Shown: one piece after another, positions 63,662 through 64,000 of the stretch
Position numbering within the stretch: the stretch's first letter is position 1
Layout of the letters: each line of letters begins with the position of its first letter
NCBI RefSeq assembly: GCF_050632745.1
Contig: NZ_JBODSD010000002.1
Location: forward strand, 372,001 to 436,000
Direction of reading: 5' to 3'
Source of the DNA: Mumia sp050632745
GTDB lineage: Bacteria > Actinomycetota > Actinomycetes > Propionibacteriales > Nocardioidaceae
DNA: 64,000 nt
Translations under genes and position numbers: made by a program
Notes under the pieces: model-generated
What the model saw: only the letters and a program-made list of their open reading frames with translations
Database searches by the model: none
Told to the model about the DNA's origin: nothing

Positions 63662-64000
63662 CCGTGCTCTCCTCGTCGTCCAACCGACCCTCGAACCACG
63701 CTGCCGCGTGTCGCGCCCGCTCGAGCAGGTCGTCGAGATCGTCGCCGTAGGCGTTCACGTGCCCGACCTTGCGCCCCGGTTTCACGGCCTTGCCGTAGAG
63801 GTGGACCTTCAGCCCCGGGTCGCGGGCCATCACGTGCGGGTACGCGTCGTACAGGCGTCCGACCTCGCCCCCGAGGATGTTGACCATCACCGTGTATGTC
63901 GCGCGTGCTCGCGGCGAGCCGAGCGGGAGGTCGAGCACGGCCCGGAGGTGGTTCTCGAACTGGCTCGTCTCGGCGCCGTCCATCGTCCAGTGACCCGTGT
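63654..64000 (-). CDS. purK: N5-carboxyaminoimidazole ribonucleotide synthetase, C-terminal part
   Basis: The last 115 residues or so are visible; the 5' end lies beyond the right edge. The ATP-grasp C-terminus is clear: SQFENHLRAVLDLPLGSP, VMVNILGG, YPHVMARDPGLKVHLYGK and RKVGHVNAYG. PurK makes N5-CAIR from AIR, bicarbonate and ATP, the substrate of PurE. The stop overlaps the purE start. Confidence 0.93.
   Translation of the reverse strand, partial: TGHWTMDGAETSQFENHLRAVLDLPLGSPRARATYTVMVNILGGEVGRLYDAYPHVMARDPGLKVHLYGKAVKPGRKVGHVNAYGDDLDDLLERARHAAAWFEGRLDDEESTDE

Overview
The window is a 64 kb stretch of very GC-rich chromosomal DNA from an actinobacterium. Its contents point to the Propionibacteriales/Nocardioidaceae side of the phylum: a 180-kDa NAD-glutamate dehydrogenase, WhiB2, MtrA-MtrB-LpqB, an Rv3235-type protein beside secA, coenzyme F420 genes (cofD, fbiB), two LytR-CpsA-Psr proteins and a WS/DGAT acyltransferase. 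Family assignments rest on motif and sequence recognition; no search was run. I see no tRNA, rRNA, CRISPR array, prophage or insertion sequence. Genes are dense, and many neighbours on one strand overlap by ATGA or GTGA, which indicates translational coupling.

Left part (1-7.5 kb): the 5' portion of a multidrug-type ABC ATPase gene, with a near-perfect palindrome in its promoter region, then gdh, a DUF2505 protein, and a two-gene unit of a protein with 23-residue repeats and an RDD membrane protein.

Catabolic region (7.5-21.4 kb): a LacI-type regulator and what looks like its regulon. A long minus-strand operon encodes a Liv-type ABC importer (binding lipoprotein, two permeases, two ATPases), a Gfo/Idh/MocA oxidoreductase, a DUF993 protein, a TIM-barrel sugar isomerase/epimerase and glycerate kinase. 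Two further units encode a secreted PQQ-type sugar dehydrogenase with a LamG-like tail and a secreted ThuA-like protein. All three promoters carry paired copies of the same LacI-type operator (consensus GNAAGCGCTTNC). The set suggests extracellular and intracellular oxidation of an unidentified sugar or glycoside that ends in glycerate. This is the best candidate for an undescribed system here.

Middle (21.4-29.1 kb): a class III aminotransferase-like protein, DUF6912, a WS/DGAT with an altered catalytic motif, a CpaE/Rv3660c-like ATPase with a SAF-domain protein, an excisionase-type HTH protein, a LysM protein and an Rv3235-type protein. An exact 91-bp tandem duplication follows, which duplicates a hairpin.

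Right part (29.1-64 kb): a block whose order matches, from memory, the Mycobacterium tuberculosis segment Rv3240c-Rv3262 and then Rv3274c-Rv3276c: secA, hpf, comF, lpqB, mtrB, mtrA, ahcY, a SIS protein, a Trm112-like protein, manB, DUF3499, an Rv3259-like protein, DUF5719, a large glycosyltransferase, whiB2, cofD, fbiB, two LCP genes, an acyl-CoA dehydrogenase, purE and purK. Departures from that order include a ThrE-type exporter where manA would be expected, an FbiB without its usual C-terminal nitroreductase domain, a secreted BNR-repeat protein and a secreted lipase.
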